Shown piece after piece: positions 59,799 to 64,000 of a DNA stretch of 64,000 nucleotides. Position 1 is the first letter of the stretch; every line of letters starts with the position of its first letter. Under the pieces are notes generated by a model. That model was not told where the DNA came from and ran no database searches. It was given only the letters and a program-made list of their open reading frames with translations. The stretch covers positions 124,001-188,000 of the forward strand of contig CALSLW010000001.1 of the NCBI GenBank assembly GCA_943787295.1. The letters are read 5' to 3'. This DNA is from an uncultured Flavobacteriaceae bacterium. GTDB taxonomy: Bacteria > Bacteroidota > Bacteroidia > Flavobacteriales > Flavobacteriaceae. Position numbers and translations under genes: made by a program.

Positions 59799-61090
59799 GA
59801 CAGTAAATAAGATTTTAGCTCGGCATAATTTTTAATCCCAATACTCTTCTTCTCTTTGTCGAGGAGGGATTGAATGCGCTCTGGCATGGGAACTTCCATT
59901 TCTAAGGTTTCTTCCACCGTATCTAAAAACTTTATGGGGTGAGCAGTTTCTAAGAAGACTCCGTATTTTTCTGGATGTTGTTTTAAATAATCCTTTAAGC
60001 CTAAATAGCCCACTGCTCCGTGGGGATCAGCGATATAGCTAGAAGTGTTATAGATTTCTTTCATGGCTTTGCGGGTAGTATCGTCTGTAAAGCGATAGCC
60101 ACTAAGATGATCTTTTAATTGGGTAAAATTATTTCCATAAATCTTTTGGATACGCACAAAATTACTAGGATCCCCTACATCCATCGCATTAGAAATGGTG
60201 GGAGTCGTTTTAACTGCAGCATATTCTCCAGTTTCAAGATAAGTGGGCACGGCATCGTTAATATTTGTCGCAGCAATAAAATGATCAATGGGTAAACCCA
60301 TGTTTTGTCCCATCATCCCTGCGCAAATGTTCCCAAAGTTTCCACTAGGAACAGAAAAGACAAAAGGTTGCTTGCGTTCGGCTAATTGACGGTAAGCAAT
60401 AAAGTAATAGAGCATTTGCGGTAACCAGCGTGCTACATTGATCGAATTCGCCGAAGTAAGTTTTCTCGTGGTTGTAATTTCTTTGTCTAGAAACGCAGTT
60501 TTGACCATGTCTTGACAATCGTCAAAAACCCCATCTACTTCTAAGGCTGTGATATTTTGTCCCAGGGTAGTCAATTGTTGTTCCTGTACTTTACTCACTT
60601 TACCTTTTGGATAAAGAATGACCACATCGATCCCTTCAACGCCTAAAAATCCGTTAGCAACCGCTCCACCTGTATCCCCAGAAGTGGCGACAAGGACAGT
60701 GACTTTTTGGTCAGATTTTTGGCTATTAAAATAGCCTAAGGATTGTGCCATAAAACGTGCTCCCACATCTTTAAAGGCTAGGGTAGGACCGTGAAAGAGT
60801 TCTAAACTTCCTATGTTTTCAGTCACTGGGACAACTGGAAAATCAAAGTCTAAGGTGTTTTTTAAGATCTCTTCTAAAACTGCTTTGGGGATTTCATCCC
60901 CTACAAAAGGTGCCATAGCAGTATACGCTATTTCAGGAATGCTCAATTGAGGTAATTCCTTAATAAATGCGGCAGCAAGTTGTGGTATTTCTTCTGGGAA
61001 ATAAAGGCCACGGTCTGGTGCAATACCATTGACGACTGCATTAGCAAAGCTTGTTTTTTCTTTTGGATTACTTAAACTGTAGTATTTCAT
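59795..61090 (-). CDS. thrC: Threonine synthase
   Basis: A PLP enzyme, the last step from O-phosphohomoserine to threonine. It has 431 residues. It starts MKYYSLSNPKEKTSFANAV; the PLP lysine is in GPTLAFKDVGARFMAQSLG; the phosphate loop and glycine motif are VATSGDTGGAVANGFLG. FSVPSGNFGNICAGMMG and LTSANSINVARWLPQ are typical. The gene starts one base from the thrB stop (shared base at 61090), closing the thrA-thrB-thrC operon. Confidence 0.97.
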   Translation of the reverse strand: MKYYSLSNPKEKTSFANAVVNGIAPDRGLYFPEEIPQLAAAFIKELPQLSIPEIAYTAMAPFVGDEIPKAVLEEILKNTLDFDFPVVPVTENIGSLELFHGPTLAFKDVGARFMAQSLGYFNSQKSDQKVTVLVATSGDTGGAVANGFLGVEGIDVVILYPKGKVSKVQEQQLTTLGQNITALEVDGVFDDCQDMVKTAFLDKEITTTRKLTSANSINVARWLPQMLYYFIAYRQLAERKQPFVFSVPSGNFGNICAGMMGQNMGLPIDHFIAATNINDAVPTYLETGEYAAVKTTPTISNAMDVGDPSNFVRIQKIYGNNFTQLKDHLSGYRFTDDTTRKAMKEIYNTSSYIADPHGAVGYLGLKDYLKQHPEKYGVFLETAHPIKFLDTVEETLEMEVPMPERIQSLLDKEKKSIGIKNYAELKSYLLS

Positions 61091-62016
61091 TAGGGGGTAA
61101 TAAGTTGAACACCTTTTTTATTGATAGGAGAAACAAATGTATCAAATTCAATGCCTACTGGACTAAAGCTGTCGATCAATGCTTGTCTTACCTTTTCTGC
61201 GGTTGCTTGTCCTTTTGAGAGATTAAAAATTGACGGTCCAGACCCTGATATTCCAGAACCTAAAGCTCCAGCTGCAATAGCGGCTTCTTTCATTTCTTTA
61301 AAATGAGGAATTAGCGCAGAGCGTTCTGGTTCAATCACAACATCGACTAATGAGCGCGACATAAGATCGTAATCATCCATAAATAAAGCGCTTACAAGTG
61401 CAGCGAGATTACCCCACTGTTGGATTCCTTTTTCTAGTGAGATAGTTCTTTTCAGGACAGAGCGTGCATCTGCTGTGCGCAATTCAATTTTAGGATGTAT
61501 GATTGTAGCATAAAGCTCTTGTGGAGAAGGTAATGAAATAACATCTGGTTTTTGTCCACAGCGCACTAGTGTAAACCCACCTAAAAGTGCAGGAGAAACA
61601 TTGTCAGCATGAGCTGTTCCGCTGGCTAACTCTTCGCCTTTCATGGCAAATTCAATCAATTGATTGCGGGTAAAAGGTTCTCCTAACAAGGCATTAATGC
61701 CAAAGACTGCACCAGCAGAACTTGCGGCACTACTGCCAATCCCGCTGCCTGCTTTGATGCCTTTGTAAATTTCGATTTCGAAACCAAAATCACAAGGGTG
61801 TTTTTCTAATAAAGCTTCTGCTGCGACTCCAGCCACATTTTCTTTTGTCGCTAAAGGGAGTTTTTGTCCTTCAATCTTTGTGATACGCACCCCGGGTTGG
61901 GTGGATTTTCGTACAATAATTTCATCTCCAACCTTGTCAAGGCAAAAGCCTAAAACATCAAAGCCACAAGAAACATTAGCGACTGTAGCGGGAGCAAATA
62001 CTTTAACTGACTCCAT
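61090..62016 (-). CDS. thrB: Homoserine kinase
   Basis: A GHMP kinase converting homoserine to O-phosphohomoserine. It has 308 residues. It starts MESVKVFAPATVANVSCGFDV; the ATP-binding GHMP motif is KAGSGIGSSAASSAGAVFG; the C-terminal glycine motif is GALGSGISGSGPSIFNL. Stops and starts of thrA, thrB and thrC touch (62016 and 61090), so the operon is fully coupled. Confidence 0.97.
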   Translation of the reverse strand: MESVKVFAPATVANVSCGFDVLGFCLDKVGDEIIVRKSTQPGVRITKIEGQKLPLATKENVAGVAAEALLEKHPCDFGFEIEIYKGIKAGSGIGSSAASSAGAVFGINALLGEPFTRNQLIEFAMKGEELASGTAHADNVSPALLGGFTLVRCGQKPDVISLPSPQELYATIIHPKIELRTADARSVLKRTISLEKGIQQWGNLAALVSALFMDDYDLMSRSLVDVVIEPERSALIPHFKEMKEAAIAAGALGSGISGSGPSIFNLSKGQATAEKVRQALIDSFSPVGIEFDTFVSPINKKGVQLITP

Positions 62017-64000
62017 TAGCGTTTTCCTATTCTAATAATGTCTCCAAATATTCCAGAAGCAGTTACATCTGCTCCAGCTCCAGCACCTTTAACGATTAAG
62101 GGTTGGTCCTTATAACGATCTGTATAGAATAAGATGATATTATCACTACCTTCTAGGTTGTAAAAATCATGTCCTTGAGGGATTTCTTGAAGTCCCACAC
62201 TGGCTTGACCATTTTCAAGTTGTGCCACATATTTAAGACGAGCGTTATTTGTTTTAGCACTTTCTAAAAGTCCATTAAAGTGGGCTTTATGGGCATCAAG
62301 AGAATCAAAGAATGTCTTGTTGTCTGGAGTGTCTAAACACGCCTTTGGTAAAAATGGCGCATTAGCAATATCTTCAAGTTCGATATTTAATCCACTTTCT
62401 CTGGCTAATATTAATATCTTTCTAGCTACATCGACCCCGCTTAAATCTATCTTAGGATCTGGTTCTGTATAGCCTTCTTTTTGTGCTTGAATCACCACTT
62501 CTTTAAAAGTGTCATTTTCTAAAAAGTTATTAAATACAAAGTTTAAACTTCCAGAAAGAACGGCTTGGATTTTATGAATTCGATCCCCAGAAGCAATTAG
62601 ATTACTCAAGGTGTCTATTACCGGTAATCCCGCTCCAACATTTGTTTCAAACAAGAAAGGACTGCTGTATTTACGAGAAGTCTTTTTGAGGGTTTGATAA
62701 TTGGTCAATTGATCTGCACAGGCAATTTTATTACAAGTCACCACCCCAATATTGTTTTCGAGGTAGCGCTGGTATTCTGTAGCAATACTTTCATTTGCAG
62801 TGTTATCGACAAAAATACTGTTGCGCAAGTTCAATGCTTTTGCGTGATTAAAGAAATCATCGACATTGCTTTTTGCGCCTTTAGGCAACTCTTCTGACCA
62901 AGTGGTTAAATCTACCCCTTTATCGCTTAATAGCATTGTTCTGGAGTTGGCCAAGGCCATTACGCGAATGCGTAATTGTAAAATCTCTTCTAAGTATTGT
63001 TGTTGTTGATGGATTTGCTCCATTAACTTACTTCCAACATTACCTACTCCAATAACAAATAGATTGAGTTGTTTGATATTTTCTTCAAAGAAGGTTTCGT
63101 GCAAGCAGTTTAAAGCTTTGTGGGTGTCTTTTTTGGCTATGATGATAGATATATTTCGCTCTGAAGCGCCTTGAGCAATTGCACGGATATTGACATTATT
63201 TACTCCTAAGGTGCTAAACATTTTCCCACTGATACCTTGATGATTTTTCATATCATCACCGACCACAGCGACATTGACCATTTCGTTTTCTACCAAGGCA
63301 GGGTCAACTTTGTTTAATGAGATTTCAAAGGCAAACTCTTGATCGATAATTTCTTTGGCGCGATGAGCGTCTTCTGATCTTAAACCTATACAGATCGAGT
63401 GCTCTGAAGAAGCTTGCGTAATCATAATGACATTGATTTTCTCGAGGGATAAGACTTCAAACAGGCGTTTTGAAAAACCGGGAATTCCTACCATTCCACT
63501 TCCTTCAAGACTTACAAGAGACACATTATCGATATGACTGATCCCTTTGACAACTTGGCCATCAATAACATTTTTTGCTTTAGTAATTAAAGTACCTGGG
63601 TCATTAGATGCAAAGGTGTTTTTAATGTAGACTGGGATGTTCTTTTCTACTAAGGGTTGCAGGGTAGGGGGGTAAATTACTTTTGCACCGAAGTGAGATA
63701 ACTCCATCGCTTCTAAATAGCTCAATTGAGGGATAGGGGTAGCCTGAGCCACAATTTTAGGATGAGCAGTAAACATTCCACCAACATCTGTCCATATTTC
63801 AAGGCTACTCGCTTCTAGAATGTTCGCTAGAATAGCTGCGGTGAAATCTGATCCACCACGACCAAGTGTGGTGTTTTCACCTTTGCTGTTTTTAGCAACA
63901 AAACCAGGGACTAAGGTTACTTTAGCAGAAGAAGCGTTGTAAAGTGTTTTAACATTTTTGCTGGTGTTTTCCCATTGAATAATTTGACGATTATTTTGAA
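62016..64000 (-). CDS. thrA: Bifunctional aspartate kinase / homoserine dehydrogenase I, 5' end outside the window
   Basis: The frame is open from the stop at 62016 to the right edge, about 661 codons; the N-terminal start lies beyond 64000. The aspartokinase part visible near the edge contains LVPGFVAKNSKGENTTLGRG and SDFTAAILANILEASSLEIW with TDVGGMFTAHPKI; ACT domains follow (KVINVIMITQASSEHSICIG is similar to LEKINVIMITQASS here, and NVNIRAIAQGASERNISII). The homoserine dehydrogenase domain starts with LFVIGVGNVGSKLMEQIHQQ and has PDPKIDLSGVDVARKILILA. The enzyme does steps 1 and 3 of threonine synthesis and is usually inhibited by threonine. Confidence 0.97.
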   Translation of the reverse strand, partial: QNNRQIIQWENTSKNVKTLYNASSAKVTLVPGFVAKNSKGENTTLGRGGSDFTAAILANILEASSLEIWTDVGGMFTAHPKIVAQATPIPQLSYLEAMELSHFGAKVIYPPTLQPLVEKNIPVYIKNTFASNDPGTLITKAKNVIDGQVVKGISHIDNVSLVSLEGSGMVGIPGFSKRLFEVLSLEKINVIMITQASSEHSICIGLRSEDAHRAKEIIDQEFAFEISLNKVDPALVENEMVNVAVVGDDMKNHQGISGKMFSTLGVNNVNIRAIAQGASERNISIIIAKKDTHKALNCLHETFFEENIKQLNLFVIGVGNVGSKLMEQIHQQQQYLEEILQLRIRVMALANSRTMLLSDKGVDLTTWSEELPKGAKSNVDDFFNHAKALNLRNSIFVDNTANESIATEYQRYLENNIGVVTCNKIACADQLTNYQTLKKTSRKYSSPFLFETNVGAGLPVIDTLSNLIASGDRIHKIQAVLSGSLNFVFNNFLENDTFKEVVIQAQKEGYTEPDPKIDLSGVDVARKILILARESGLNIELEDIANAPFLPKACLDTPDNKTFFDSLDAHKAHFNGLLESAKTNNARLKYVAQLENGQASVGLQEIPQGHDFYNLEGSDNIILFYTDRYKDQPLIVKGAGAGADVTASGIFGDIIRIGKR

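Noticed and set aside
1-64000. CRISPR array, tRNA or rRNA genes
   Set aside because: No regularly spaced repeats and no tRNA-like cloverleaf or rRNA segments were noticed in the intergenic sequence; this was read by eye, so a tRNA scan would be the decisive test.

Overview
The window is a chromosomal segment of a member of the Flavobacteriia (Bacteroidota). The evidence is the gene content and order (coaBC-porD-recN, fabI-ybbR-coaE, xerD near aroQ, tdh-kbl beside an Lrp regulator, lon...cmk...rpsA, a DUF3822 gene beside rsmD), promoters of the Bacteroidota type (TTTG / N19-21 / TAnnTTTG), no Shine-Dalgarno sequences before most starts, and a fairly low G+C content. It is mostly housekeeping sequence. 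No tRNA, rRNA operon or CRISPR array was seen.

Layout. 1-10.1 kb holds the end of coaBC, a PorD-like protein, recN, fabI, a YbbR protein, coaE, a two-component pair, xerD, a PqqB-like hydrolase and aroQ. 10.1-19.4 kb is a minus-strand metabolic run with an epoxide-hydrolase-like enzyme, a frameshifted VOC gene, an unusual FAD/NAD(P) oxidoreductase-DUF2855 fusion, an MFS carrier, GNAT, GMC oxidoreductase and others. 19.4-27.4 kb is the accessory part. It holds a broken gene and structured boundary elements, then lrp/tdh/kbl (threonine catabolism), then a mosaic made of an AT-rich S9 peptidase, two ~210-bp direct repeats, a YheT-like hydrolase, an orphan lipoprotein and the 53-codon tail of an integron/Xer-type tyrosine recombinase. 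27.4-36.7 kb holds lpd, two msrB genes, a UMF1 carrier, a GIN-domain lipoprotein, a 5'-truncated neighbour, lon, an NRDE protein and cmk. 36.7-45 kb holds a gene broken at an 11-G tract, a SulP transporter split by an in-frame TAG, rpsA, pyrR-pyrB, a STAS-like gene and rnz. 45-64 kb holds pdxH, sixA-ppk1-ppx, dnaX (with a frameshift at ten A residues), the RNase P RNA, rsmD, a RecD-like helicase, plsC, yebC, gcvT, an M24 aminopeptidase and thrC-thrB-thrA.

How the genes relate. Threonine synthesis (thrABC) and threonine breakdown (tdh-kbl, probably Lrp-controlled) are both present, and gcvT can take the glycine that kbl makes. Polyphosphate synthesis and breakdown (ppk1-ppx) form one operon, as do pyrR-pyrB-rnz.

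Two things deserve most attention. One is the cassette-like locus at 19.4-27.4 kb, with related hairpin elements at the 3' ends of minus-strand genes and an integrase remnant; it looks like a decayed Bacteroidota integron-like system. The other is a set of five reading-frame interruptions (VOC, MFS start, G11 gene, SulP amber, dnaX A10). Four are at or near short homopolymers, so the assembly should be checked before they are given biological meaning. The dnaX site also fits the known habit of that gene to use slippage to make two products.
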